A stretch of 64,000 bases of DNA from CAYJSJ01 sp964373065 (GTDB taxonomy: Bacteria > Patescibacteriota > Gracilibacteria > Peribacterales > Peribacteraceae): the NCBI GenBank assembly GCA_964373065.1, contig CAYJSJ010000003.1, positions 1-64,000 on the forward strand, in the 5' to 3' direction. Both the position numbers and the translations under genes were made by a program. Below the pieces are notes generated by a model. That model did no database searches and was not told the origin of the DNA. It saw nothing but the letters and a program-made list of their open reading frames with translations. Shown here in pieces: positions 37,343 through 46,395 of the stretch (positions within the stretch are counted from its first letter, which is position 1; every line of letters begins with the position of its first letter).

Positions 37343-38482
37343 TTACTTTCTAGGAGTAACGAGCCACTTAGCAAATCTGAACGGTGCGGAGGTGATCTTA
37401 CCGAGACCACCCGTCTGTTTCGTCTCGGACGAAAACAAACCCTTCACGCCGGTGTAGAGACCCTTGATCGCTCTACATCCTTCGTATGGTATAAACCCTC
37501 CCGCATAATACAGTGCATTATTCACCGGCTTACTCTTGCCGGTTAGTATTTGTTTGAACGTGGAAAAGTTTATGCCCAGCAGTTTTGACCGGTACAGGGT
37601 ATAGATGAGCGCCGCAATACCGCCAGTTGCAAGTGCTGCGGCAAGCGGGGGGGAAAGTAGCGCAGCCGAAAGGGGTACCGCAGGCGTAATAGCGTTGATG
37701 GCAGCTGTAATGGGAGCAAGCATGTTCCAGCCTGCGTATGAGGCAAGGTACTGGCCAATTGGTCCTATCACAGGAATGGCAGCAGGTATATATTGAGTGA
37801 GCGTCCCAATCGCCGGTAACGCCCCTATGCCACCTGCAATAAATCTACTCCAGCGGGCTGTTCTTTCAACAATAATCTCGTTATCAACACCAAGAAGGCG
37901 TGCAGCCTTTTTGCCTACAACATATCCAGCTGTTGCGTACAGTGGAGCAGCTACAACCGAGGAGAGAAAAGGAATGCTCCCGAGAAATTGCATAGCGCTC
38001 TGAAGATGAAGAGCTCTAATAGCATGCGGAGAAAGAACGCCAGCGACGACGCCGAGCCCCGGACCGGCTTTTGGCCCAAGCATCTTTCCCAGTCGGGAAT
38101 GTTTTCCCCAGTAATAACCGAGAGCTCCAAGACCTGCTGCACTGAGGGCATTTGATACCGTTCCCAAGCTCGAGAGATAGCTCACCGTAAACACAGGGGC
38201 ACCCGTATAAATAGCAGTACGGAGTGCGGGGCTTTCTATCAGCGGAGCGTTTTCTGGGGGGACTGAATTATTATTTATTTGAGTTACTTCATCTGCTTGC
38301 GGTAGAGGATTTGCGGGCGCTCCTAGGGCCACGGGTGCAACTGGCGATGCAGGTACCGCAGTGAGAAGTGTGTTCAATTGTGTTACAACCTGCTGCATCA
38401 AAACATCAGGTGCTCCCTGCAAGCGTTGGTGCAGCGCCTGCAATTGTGGAACCAATTCGGGGGGTACTTCAATATTCGCCAT
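37343..38482 (-). CDS. Polytopic Gly/Ala-rich membrane protein (block gene 1)
   Basis: 379 residues. After a Pro/Ala-rich N-terminus (1-70) come about six hydrophobic segments rich in Gly, Ala, Pro and Ile (about 85-310), then a basic C-terminal tail. This is the first gene of the six-gene minus-strand block. TATAAT lies 10 nt before the ATG at 38482, giving a start for the whole block. It could be a channel or a platform protein, but no transporter motif is visible. Confidence 0.65.
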   Translation of the reverse strand: MANIEVPPELVPQLQALHQRLQGAPDVLMQQVVTQLNTLLTAVPASPVAPVALGAPANPLPQADEVTQINNNSVPPENAPLIESPALRTAIYTGAPVFTVSYLSSLGTVSNALSAAGLGALGYYWGKHSRLGKMLGPKAGPGLGVVAGVLSPHAIRALHLQSAMQFLGSIPFLSSVVAAPLYATAGYVVGKKAARLLGVDNEIIVERTARWSRFIAGGIGALPAIGTLTQYIPAAIPVIGPIGQYLASYAGWNMLAPITAAINAITPAVPLSAALLSPPLAAALATGGIAALIYTLYRSKLLGINFSTFKQILTGKSKPVNNALYYAGGFIPYEGCRAIKGLYTGVKGLFSSETKQTGGLGKITSAPFRFAKWLVTPRK

Positions 38483-38492
38483 AAATCCAACT

Positions 38493-38498
38493 ATTATA
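38493..38498 (-). promoter_or_regulatory. -10 element of the six-gene block
   Basis: Minus-strand TATAAT, 10 nt before the ATG at 38482; only a few nucleotides of leader are expected. Confidence 0.55.
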
Positions 38499-38724
38499 CC
38501 TGAAAACACACTTTCCTTCAATGGCGGAAAACGTACCGCAGGCAGTTCAGAGAAAGCCCTACACTTGGCCATATTTCCACCACTTATACCACTTCGCGTT
38601 TAAAACATTATGTATGCTTCATAGTTCGGTAGAAGTGATTATTGGCTTGAGGAAACGCTACGAGGTACGAGAGGAGGAAGTATTTGGTTCTCTCGATGCG
38701 TAGTCTTTTCATTGCAACTTGGTG

Positions 38725-40611
38725 TCAAATCATCTTCCTCCCCGCAAGCACCAGCCAGAGCACCGACTGCATGAAGAGCAGAAACCACGGAAAGCCGTTC
38801 TCGCTGCGGCCGACCTCAGAAGCACTCCGCTCCATATTGGCTTCCATCAGCGCATAAATACGATCGTCGATCGGAGATTCTGGGTACGGATCCTCGGAGT
38901 GCGCATTTTCGGAGTACCGCACATTGATGTAATCGATCGGCAGCAGATCGGTGATTTTTTGACTGGACACCTGAGAGGATTTTGATGAATAAATTTTTTG
39001 TTCACTAGAAGAGGACACATACTGATTTCTGCTCTTGCGGGAGGACATTTCCAGACTTTTTGATGTCTCGGACGGTAACGAAAGTACGGAAGGTACCGAA
39101 GTTACCGAAGNNNNNNNNNNNNNNNNNNNNNNNNNNNNNNNNNNNNNNNNNNNNNNNNNNNNNNNNNNNNNNNNNNNNNNNNNNNNNNNNNNNNNNNNNN
39201 NNNNNNNNNNTACCGAAGTTACCGAAGGTACCGATGTGGCCGACGTCGGTCCCGTCGGCACCCTCGGTCCCTTTTTTAAAAGAACAACCGCCTCCAAGTG
39301 CCGCTCAATTTCCTCCCCGCAGTAGGTCTTCACCGTCAGCGTGATGTCGTAGACTCCGGGCGCATTCAATGTATGCGAGGGCGGATTGCATTTGGACGAT
39401 GTCGTTCCGTCGCGGAAATTCCAAAAGCACGTTGCGTTGTTAAGCGTCCCTTTGAGCGCCATCGCTTCCAGATTGAGCGTGACTTTCGTATAGTCCGTCG
39501 TGCGTCCGGACTGCACAGTGATCGTAAACTCCGAGGGGGTCCGCTCATTTTTTTCACGCGGAGTGGGGACGCAAAACGCCGCGCGCGAACCGTCCTCGGT
39601 TCTCCCGAAAGAAATCCCTTCGCCGGTTTCGCTAATATCGATACGATCGATTTCGATTCCGTTTGAAAAAAGAGTGATAACTTCTCCTGCATTACTGAGG
39701 CTTAAGCCCGTCTGGTAGCGGAAAAATAGCGCATGCTCCTCGGGAGCAAGCACGTAGCCCGAAGCATTGCGCGCGATGATGATATGCTTTGATGATGAGT
39801 CTCTGATCTCCCATCCGGCGATATCGATCGGGGTGTCGCCGAGATTTCCGAGCTCTATCCATTCGTAGTCTTCGTTACCCGCGGGGTTGAGGAGGGCTTC
39901 TGTGATCCTGATGATTGAAGTAGTCGAAGGTACCGACGGTGCCGAGGGTATGGACGTCCCAGAAGAAACAGATGAAAATACGGAACCCGATCCGATGGAA
40001 GACACCTCGGTACCGTCGGCATCTTCAGCTATCAGCCCCGGCGTCCCAAACACTATTACCCCAGCATCAAACCCGATGGAAACACTCGCTGTCCTCCAAT
40101 TCTCCTTGAGCGTTCCCGGAACCGAACGATCGATCCGTTCCATGGAGCTATGGGGTGCATTGCTCCCTGCAAACGGCGCGCCGATACCGTCATCTACCGC
40201 ATCCACGAGGGCTCCGCCAGCATCCCGCAGTTGCAGATAGAGCTTGGTATTCGGGAGGCTGACGGCGGTCGTCACGATGTGCGGGTGTACCGCAAGGGCG
40301 GACGCCTCCGCACCATAATTTCCTATGAGCAGTACGTCACGCGGACGCAGGAGAATATCTTCAAACAGGATCATCACTTCATCGGACCCGTCGGACTTAC
40401 GCGTGGTGATGGACCATCCATTCAGGTCGATATCTCCATCGGAACTGTTGATAAGTTCCAGCCACTCATCTGCCGTGGAGACCGGCGAGCCTGCCCAATT
40501 GACCTCGGAAATGACGATGCCCCGCACATCCGAAAGCGTAACCTCCGCACGTGCAAAGGGAACGAAAAGGACGCAAGGGAGCACGAAAAAGAGGAATGGA
40601 AGAAATGCCAT
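38725..40611 (-). CDS. Surface protein with two lamin-tail domains and a PKD-like domain
   Basis: About 628 residues including 33 unknown from a gap. Signal peptide (to about residue 22, ending FARA), lamin-tail domain 1 (about 30-160: ISEVNWAGS, DEWLELIN, LNGWSI), lamin-tail domain 2 (about 235-340: ITEALLNP, YEWIELGN, IAGWEI), a PKD-like domain (about 380-455: CFWNFRDG, PGVYDITLTV), a Ser/Thr/Val/Pro repeat linker made by a 9-bp repeat, a Ser/Lys-rich stretch, and a C-terminal membrane span. It is a wall-spanning surface protein anchored at the C-terminus. The ATG at 40611 is chosen because it starts the signal peptide. Confidence 0.78.
   Translation of the reverse strand: MAFLPFLFFVLPCVLFVPFARAEVTLSDVRGIVISEVNWAGSPVSTADEWLELINSSDGDIDLNGWSITTRKSDGSDEVMILFEDILLRPRDVLLIGNYGAEASALAVHPHIVTTAVSLPNTKLYLQLRDAGGALVDAVDDGIGAPFAGSNAPHSSMERIDRSVPGTLKENWRTASVSIGFDAGVIVFGTPGLIAEDADGTEVSSIGSGSVFSSVSSGTSIPSAPSVPSTTSIIRITEALLNPAGNEDYEWIELGNLGDTPIDIAGWEIRDSSSKHIIIARNASGYVLAPEEHALFFRYQTGLSLSNAGEVITLFSNGIEIDRIDISETGEGISFGRTEDGSRAAFCVPTPREKNERTPSEFTITVQSGRTTDYTKVTLNLEAMALKGTLNNATCFWNFRDGTTSSKCNPPSHTLNAPGVYDITLTVKTYCGEEIERHLEAVVLLKKGPRVPTGPTSATSVPSVTSVXXXXXXXXXXXXXXXXXXXXXXXXXXXXXXXXXXSVTSVPSVLSLPSETSKSLEMSSRKSRNQYVSSSSEQKIYSSKSSQVSSQKITDLLPIDYINVRYSENAHSEDPYPESPIDDRIYALMEANMERSASEVGRSENGFPWFLLFMQSVLWLVLAGRKMI
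39078..39240. repeat. 9-bp TACCGAAGT repeat with scaffold gap
   Basis: Units GGTACCGAA/GTTACCGAA flank 100 N at 39111-39210. They encode SVTSVPSV on the minus strand. The true repeat number is unknown because assembly broke here. A further set of related codons (PSVPSTTS) occurs upstream in the same gene. Confidence 0.8.
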
Positions 40612-41241
40612 AGGAGATACAGTCGACCACATGCATGCAACTACAGATACATCTCTGGGGAAACTTCGCCACTCCTCTGCCATTTTCTCCTCTTTTCCTT
40701 GCGAAAAAATCAGTTCTTTTACCCTTCGGAACGGCACGGCACACCAACCTGCAACCCCACTTCATCATCCTAACGCTGACTTCGCGGGGCAAGCCGACAA
40801 CCGGTAACTGACAACTGACAACTGACAACNNNNNNNNNNNNNNNNNNNNNNNNNNNNNNNNNNNNNNNNNNNNNNNNNNNNNNNNNNNNNNNNNNNNNNN
40901 NNNNNNNNNNNNNNNNNNNNNNNNNNNNNGCTGACTTCGCGGGGCAAGCCGACAACCGGTAACTGACAACTGACAACTGACAACCGGTAACAGTCACCCT
41001 ACAACCAAACCTTTTTAACCCACGAAAATATTCGCCTTACCGCAGAACTTCGTCTATGATGCAGGAGACAGCTTCTGTCACTCTTGAATGAGGGAAGGTT
41101 ACCGCAGGACGGTTCTCCTATTTGATTCCACACACCTGAAGGTCACATGCAATCGCTCGCGATCCACGTACGTAATCAGTGAGCGGAATCTCCTTATTCG
41201 CCTGAGTGTCGGAAGCGCTTTAGCACCTTCTGACTACCACC
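40612..41241. other. Repeat-bearing intergenic region upstream of rny
   Basis: No gene seen. It holds a scaffold gap (40830-40929) with duplicated contig ends, AACTGACAAC tandem repeats, and then about 250 nt of unique sequence before rny. A TATGAT hexamer at 41054-41059 and a small GACAG/CTGTC hairpin shortly after could mark a promoter and leader of about 175 nt for rny. I see no riboswitch. Confidence 0.45.
40799..40992. repeat. AACTGACAAC repeats around a scaffold gap
   Basis: 40775-40829 and 40930-40984 carry the same sequence (GCTGACTTCGCGGGGCAAGC... then AACTGACAAC units), separated by 100 N. Most likely one locus seen from two contigs. Confidence 0.8.
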
Positions 41242-42804
41242 ATGGACACTGCATACATCATCGTATTCGTCGGACTTTTGGGAGGATTCGGCCTCGGGCT
41301 CCTCGTAGGATTTTTTTGGTTTTCAAAAAACCGCCACATCACCGAAAAGCTGCAACTGCAAATTGCAGAAAAGGAGCGCGAACTCCGCACTACGGAAAGC
41401 AAAGTGACGGAGGCAAAGAATGCCATAAAATCCGCAGAAGCCGAGGCGCGGTCGACGGCCAAGGAAATAGTCTCCGAAGCCAAGATCGAAGCGGGGGCCA
41501 TTGAACGCAAGCTCACGGAGCAGCAGACGCGCCTCGAAGAAAAGGAAAAACAATTGGATGAAAAAGTACGCGAAGTGGAGCGCCAGCGCGGAGTCGTTAC
41601 CGCAGAGCAAGAGAAGGTGAAGGAGCTCAAGACCGAGCTCAGCGACTCTGCCGCCAAGCATCGTGAAGCTCTCGAGACCATAGCGCAGCTTTCCCAAAAG
41701 GAAGCCAAGGATCAACTCCTGGAAGAAATCGAAACGGAGTTCTCGGGGTTTTTTGCCGAGCAGGTGAAACTCAAAAAACAGGGAATGGAAGAGGAGTACG
41801 AAGAGAAGGCAAAAAACATCATGGCGGAAGCCATGCAGCGCTACGCTTCGGAAGTCGCGACGGAATCGACATCCACCATCGTTGCGCTCCCGAGCGACGA
41901 TATAAAAGGAAAGATCATCGGTAAGGAGGGCAGAAACATCACCGCATTCGAGGCGGCGACGGGCGTGGATATCATCATCGATGATACGCCGGAAGCCATC
42001 GTGATCTCCGGCTACGATCTTGCACGCAGGTACGTCGCGAAACTCTCCATGGAAAAACTGATCAAAGACGGACGCATCCAGCCTGCGAGGATCGAGGAAG
42101 TCGTCGACAAAATGAAGAAGGAAGTCGGCAAGATGATGTCGGAATTCGGCAATCGCGCGGTAGAAGAACTCGGCATCACGGGGTACCCTCCGGAACTTTT
42201 AAAGATCATCGGACGCCTGCGGTTTCGCACCAGCTACGGCCAAAATATTCTCAAGCACTCGGTGGAAATGGCGCACATCGGCCGCGCAATGGCCGAAGAG
42301 ATCGGAGCAGATCCCCAGATCGTGGTGGAAGGCTGCCTGATGCATGACATCGGGAAAGCACTCGACCACGAGGTTTCCGGAACGCACGTGGAGATCGGCG
42401 TGGAAATCTGCAAGAAGTTCAAGATCCGCCCGGAGGTCCTCCACTGTGTCGCCGCGCACCATGAAGACATCCCCATCGCAAGCGCAGAGGCGTTCGTGGT
42501 GGCAGCAGCAGATGCCATCTCGGGCGCGCGACCGGGGGCGCGCAGGGAATCGATCGAAGCCTATATAAAGAGATTGAAGGAACTTGAAGAGGCGGCAAAG
42601 AGTTTTGAAGGGGTGCAGCGCGCGTTCGCCATTTCTGCGGGGCGCGAAATCCGCGTCTACGTGGATACGAAAAAGATCGATGATCTCGGTCAAGAGAAAC
42701 TCGCCAAAGATATCGCGCAGAAAATCGAAAGCGAACTCACCTATCCGGGCGTCATCAAAGTAAATGTCATCCGAGAGCGAAGGGTGGAACAGCAGGCCAC
42801 GTAA
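41242..42804 (+). CDS. rny: Ribonuclease Y
   Basis: 520 residues, typical. N-terminal membrane anchor (about 5-27, FVGLLGGFGLGLLVGFFWF), long coiled coil (about 30-190), KH domain (GKIIGKEGRNITAFEAATGVD), and HD domain with the catalytic HDIGKA. It cleaves single-stranded RNA to start mRNA decay, at the membrane. The stop codon lies inside a perfect 24-nt palindrome. The ATG at 41242 fits the anchor. Confidence 0.97.
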   Translation: MDTAYIIVFVGLLGGFGLGLLVGFFWFSKNRHITEKLQLQIAEKERELRTTESKVTEAKNAIKSAEAEARSTAKEIVSEAKIEAGAIERKLTEQQTRLEEKEKQLDEKVREVERQRGVVTAEQEKVKELKTELSDSAAKHREALETIAQLSQKEAKDQLLEEIETEFSGFFAEQVKLKKQGMEEEYEEKAKNIMAEAMQRYASEVATESTSTIVALPSDDIKGKIIGKEGRNITAFEAATGVDIIIDDTPEAIVISGYDLARRYVAKLSMEKLIKDGRIQPARIEEVVDKMKKEVGKMMSEFGNRAVEELGITGYPPELLKIIGRLRFRTSYGQNILKHSVEMAHIGRAMAEEIGADPQIVVEGCLMHDIGKALDHEVSGTHVEIGVEICKKFKIRPEVLHCVAAHHEDIPIASAEAFVVAAADAISGARPGARRESIEAYIKRLKELEEAAKSFEGVQRAFAISAGREIRVYVDTKKIDDLGQEKLAKDIAQKIESELTYPGVIKVNVIRERRVEQQAT

Positions 42805-42820
42805 GCGTACGCTTACGTGG
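42797..42820 (+). terminator. Perfect 24-nt palindrome at the rny stop
   Basis: CCACGTAAGCG-TA-CGCTTACGTGG, which includes the rny TAA. No U-run follows immediately (TTTTT only 20 nt later), so it may be a weak terminator, an RNA-stabilising hairpin or a protein-binding site. Confidence 0.5.
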
Positions 42821-42837
42821 CAGGCGAGCTGACCACG

Positions 42838-42866
42838 TTGTGTTTTTATCGCAAAAACGCTATAAT
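42838..42866 (+). promoter_or_regulatory. Promoter of the secreted-protein cluster
   Basis: TTGTGT, 17-bp spacer, TATAAT; about 20-nt leader to the ATG at 42893, which is preceded by CTTCCT rather than a Shine-Dalgarno sequence. Confidence 0.65.
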
Positions 42867-42892
42867 AAAGAGAATTATTCCGATAGCTTCCT

Positions 42893-44209
42893 ATGACGAA
42901 TCGTCTGCAGATACTGAGTGCTTCTACCTTTGCCCTGATCGCCGTCAGCGTGAGTGCTGCGGCCATCTACACATTATTTTCTCCGAATCAAGCACCTCCA
43001 CTCCTTATTCCTACTCTCGGAACGCAGAATGCTTTGCTGGGACAATTAGTCTCGACCGGCGAAGTGGGTATTGCTCATTACCCGAAAGCGAATGAAGAAA
43101 TTTCGCTGCAGGGGGATACTGTCGTAAACATTTTCAACGGTGTGTTCTGCGAGAAGACGACGAACCCGAAGATCACCGAAGATGAACGGCTCTCCAAAAA
43201 TGTGCGCTTCTGGGTCTACGAGTACTCGGGTAACGAGGAATACGATCCCGCCACGAAACGTATAAAGAAGGGGACGCAGGACGGGGAGTTCTTCTTTTCT
43301 AATCAAGTTCTGCAAGAATCGGATTTGATTGATAAAAATACCCTCAAAGAATTCCGCAACGGGAGGAGCCAACTCGTCATGAGTGAACGTAATCTTCAGT
43401 TTAGCTGCACTGCAGGACTTTCGCTTCCCGCATTCTGCGGCGACGGCATCTGCCAAGATGGAGAGGGTAATGGCCAGTGCGCTGAGGACTGTACTATCTG
43501 TGGCGACGGAAAAATTTCCGGAAATGAACGCTGCGACGATGGCAATCTTTCGGGTGGCGATGGCTGCAGTGCAACCTGTACAAAGGAAAGTGGCTACGGG
43601 TGCGAAGGAGAACCGAGTACGTGCAAGCTGCTAATCCCCGCACTGCCAAGCATCGGCCTTAGCGCCACTTCTTCGAGCTCTGCCCCTCTCGCTGAACATA
43701 CCGCATGTATGGAAGCGCAGTGCGTCATAGTCCTTGGAGAGGGAAGCAATGGCTGCGCGTCCGATGCGGATTGTGCAGAGAAACTCTCAAGCGCAAGTTC
43801 CAGCATCAGCTCAAGTTCCAGCATCAGCTCAATTCCAAGCTTAAGCACCAGCTCAAGTTCCGCTGCATCTGCGTCGAATTTTACTGCCTGCGAGATCGTC
43901 GACCCTGCCGCAGCCAGTCTTAAATTTAAATACAATGTGAATCTCTCGTATAACTGGGGAAAGATGAATGAGAAATGGTTCCAAGAAAATAACGGAACTT
44001 GGTACTTTCTCCACACAGGAAGCACCTTGAATATGGGCAGTACGCTCCACAAGTGGGGAGGTACTCCGTTGCTTTCCGCTGACGCAGCAAAAATTGCAGT
44101 CAAATTTCCGAAGATCTTCTACGATAAGCCGCTCGGAGTGCAAAATGATGGCAAACGCCATGGCATGTTCGATTGGCAGGAGAAATGCAAAGGGTTTGGA
44201 AATCAGTAG
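42893..44209 (+). CDS. Secreted cysteine-rich protein with DUF4215-type repeat (paralogue A)
   Basis: 438 residues. N-terminal hydrophobic segment (about 8-27), then a domain ending at a cysteine-rich stretch with CGDGKISGNERCDDGN...GDGCSATC (about 200-235), the DUF4215 / myxococcus cysteine-rich repeat signature. A second module HTACMEAQCVIVLGEGSNGC...DC follows (about 262-298), then a Ser-rich repeat linker and a C-terminal beta-type domain. Calcium-binding-like CGDG repeats are typical of secreted adhesins. It has a tandem paralogue immediately downstream. Confidence 0.8.
   Translation: MTNRLQILSASTFALIAVSVSAAAIYTLFSPNQAPPLLIPTLGTQNALLGQLVSTGEVGIAHYPKANEEISLQGDTVVNIFNGVFCEKTTNPKITEDERLSKNVRFWVYEYSGNEEYDPATKRIKKGTQDGEFFFSNQVLQESDLIDKNTLKEFRNGRSQLVMSERNLQFSCTAGLSLPAFCGDGICQDGEGNGQCAEDCTICGDGKISGNERCDDGNLSGGDGCSATCTKESGYGCEGEPSTCKLLIPALPSIGLSATSSSSAPLAEHTACMEAQCVIVLGEGSNGCASDADCAEKLSSASSSISSSSSISSIPSLSTSSSSAASASNFTACEIVDPAAASLKFKYNVNLSYNWGKMNEKWFQENNGTWYFLHTGSTLNMGSTLHKWGGTPLLSADAAKIAVKFPKIFYDKPLGVQNDGKRHGMFDWQEKCKGFGNQ
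43793..43860 (+). repeat. Ser-rich coding repeat
   Basis: About 18-bp units AGTTCCAGCATCAGCTCA in frame, encoding Ser-Ile linkers between the cysteine-rich and C-terminal domains. Confidence 0.8.
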
Positions 44210-44239
44210 AACCTGACTTTGTTTCAAACACATACTTTA

Positions 44240-45658
44240 ATGCTCAATCGCCTTCGGACCATCGGTGCATCCGCGTTCGCCCTGATCGCCTTCGGCACCA
44301 GTGCTGCGTTTTTGACGCAAACGCTCTCTTCCCCCGTGCGAGAGCGCATACTCATCCCCTCTCTCGGAAGCGGAAATCCCCTGTATGGACAGGTATCATC
44401 AAGCGAAACTCCCGTCGCAGAATTCAGTCCTTCGGATGCGGAAAAAGGCATCACGCTCCGGAAAGACACCCATAACTTCTTCTCGTGCGGCAGGCAAAGC
44501 GACCGTAAGGAGATCCATACCGATCTGTTGAAAGATACCCGCCTCTGGATGTACGAATTTACAGGAAACGAGCCGCCGTTTGCGGGGCGATTCTTTATCT
44601 CCCCAGGTGAACTCGCGGCGAACCCGCAATTTACAAGCCTCAATACGCTCAATGGAGTGGAGGAGGGAGAACGGTACTACCTGATGACGGAACGTGATCT
44701 AGAGTTCCAGTGCTCAAAAGGCATCTTCCTTCCTACAATCTGCGGCGATGGCATATTGAATGGAGAGGAAACGTGTGACGGTGTGGAAGGCTGCTCTGAT
44801 GAATGTCGTGCTCGAACAGGTTTCACATGCAACAAAAACATCTGCAGGCTGCTCATACCCACGCTTCCGAAAGGAGAAACAAGCTCTGCTTCTTCCAGCT
44901 CTGTAAGCTCGATCGTTGAACGCACCCATACTGCCTGTATGGAAACGCAGTGCGTCACCGTCCTTGGAGAAGGGGCCAATGGCTGCGCGTCCGATGCGGA
45001 TTGTGCGAGAAGCGGCTCCATCTCCGCCGCATCACAATCGATTTCTTCTTCTCCGGCATCTCCGCAATTTAGTTTTTCTATCAAAAACGCAAACCCCGAC
45101 GCAAACGGTACGGCCGTACCTACAGGCATCGCTGGCATCGGCCAATTCCGTTTCACGGCGATTCCCCAGACCGGCGTTCCACGTGCGGAACACCGAGCAA
45201 TTATCGATGGAATCGTGTTCACCGTGAACGCGACAAACGTCGCACTGAGCGCATCGAGCTTCTCTCTTTATGAAAAATCGAACACGGGAAAGAAAGTATT
45301 TTGCTCCCCGCACTACCTCAGTGGCGAAGAGTTCGGATCCGATAAAATAAGTGGAATATTCCTCGTCCGTTGCAGCGATCTGAAGGCAGGCATCGTCAAT
45401 ACGGAAATCAAAGAGAACGCCGCGCTTCTCTTCGTTCTCGAGGCAGATATTTTTAACCCGAATATCGCATCGGCAAGTGGAAAATCTTCTGCTCTCCATG
45501 TGAGCATAGAGAACATAACCGTTCCCGGAAAGGTGTTCGGCACGGGAAAAGATTCCTCCCACATCCGCTGGTATGACCGAGATCAAGCGACGAATGCCGT
45601 ATTTGATTGGATAGAATTCAGTAAAACATCCGTGAAATCCACGCTCTATCAATCGTAA
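44240..45658 (+). CDS. Secreted cysteine-rich protein (paralogue B)
   Basis: 472 residues. Same order as paralogue A: signal/anchor (MLNRLRTIGASAFALIAFG), LIPSLG motif, CGDGILNGEETCDGVEGCSDEC, the HTACMETQCVTVLGEGANGC...DC module, Ser-rich linker, then a beta-rich C-terminal domain of about 200 residues unlike that of A. The start ATG at 44240 is chosen because it aligns with paralogue A; an in-frame TTG at 44219 is less likely. Only 30 nt separates the two genes. Confidence 0.8.
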   Translation: MLNRLRTIGASAFALIAFGTSAAFLTQTLSSPVRERILIPSLGSGNPLYGQVSSSETPVAEFSPSDAEKGITLRKDTHNFFSCGRQSDRKEIHTDLLKDTRLWMYEFTGNEPPFAGRFFISPGELAANPQFTSLNTLNGVEEGERYYLMTERDLEFQCSKGIFLPTICGDGILNGEETCDGVEGCSDECRARTGFTCNKNICRLLIPTLPKGETSSASSSSVSSIVERTHTACMETQCVTVLGEGANGCASDADCARSGSISAASQSISSSPASPQFSFSIKNANPDANGTAVPTGIAGIGQFRFTAIPQTGVPRAEHRAIIDGIVFTVNATNVALSASSFSLYEKSNTGKKVFCSPHYLSGEEFGSDKISGIFLVRCSDLKAGIVNTEIKENAALLFVLEADIFNPNIASASGKSSALHVSIENITVPGKVFGTGKDSSHIRWYDRDQATNAVFDWIEFSKTSVKSTLYQS

Positions 45659-45661
45659 AAT

Positions 45662-46363
45662 ATGCGTACAGGACATCTGATCCTATCGGCCGTTGCAATT
45701 CTCCTGACCACTGCGGTGACGCGCGCATACCTTGCTCCAAACGAAGTTTTTACCGATCTCGTAATACCGGAGCTACCCCCAAGCACAGAGCGCACCGAAC
45801 CGCAAGCAGAGGAACCGGAGGAAAGTGCACCCGGAGAAAACCCATTCGATCTGCCTGAAGCAGAGAGCGATGCAGAAGCAACTCCGGAGCCAAAAGCCGA
45901 TACGTCCGAACCTTCCTCTGCCCCACTGCAGAAATTTTATCGATCCGGGGAATCCATAGAAACGCGCGAGAAAGCAATGCCTGCTCCATCGGATATTTTT
46001 GAGGATGCACTGCAGCAAGAGGAGGAAGCGGTGCCGGCTTTGGAACAAACGGATCCGGAGCTTCTTCAGGAATCTGAAACTCCGGAAGAAAACCTCGTCC
46101 CCGATGCGCCTGAAACTACGCAAGAGACAAAGCCGGCGGCTAAGCAATCCTCTCCAGTAGGGGTCCTCCTTGGACGCATCAAATATCTCATGGCTGCCGT
46201 GGGGCTTAGTGTCGGAGCTCTGCTCTACTTCTTCGCCCGCAAGAAATCGGCTCCCTCCCAAGCACCCGTGCAAAAGATGCCTCCCACGCCCGAAAACCCG
46301 CAGACACCGGAACAATCCTCCAAACGCTTGGAACACGCGCTCACTGCTCCGCCCGCACAGTAG
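45662..46363 (+). CDS. Glu/Pro-rich exported protein with C-terminal membrane span
   Basis: 233 residues: signal peptide (to about 22), LVIPELPP motif shared with its neighbours, a long Glu/Pro/Ala/Thr-rich extended region (about 40-165), one membrane span (YLMAAVGLSVGALLYFFA, about 176-193) and a basic/Pro-rich cytoplasmic tail. It begins 3 nt after the previous stop, so the cluster is an operon. Likely a stalk or spacer protein. Confidence 0.65.
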   Translation: MRTGHLILSAVAILLTTAVTRAYLAPNEVFTDLVIPELPPSTERTEPQAEEPEESAPGENPFDLPEAESDAEATPEPKADTSEPSSAPLQKFYRSGESIETREKAMPAPSDIFEDALQQEEEAVPALEQTDPELLQESETPEENLVPDAPETTQETKPAAKQSSPVGVLLGRIKYLMAAVGLSVGALLYFFARKKSAPSQAPVQKMPPTPENPQTPEQSSKRLEHALTAPPAQ

Positions 46364-46383
46364 CGCGAAGCAATAGGCGACAC

Positions 46384-46389
46384 TATACT
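46384..46389 (+). promoter_or_regulatory. -10 element before 46396
   Basis: TATACT, 6 nt before the ATG at 46396. Confidence 0.5.
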
Positions 46390-46395
46390 GCACGT

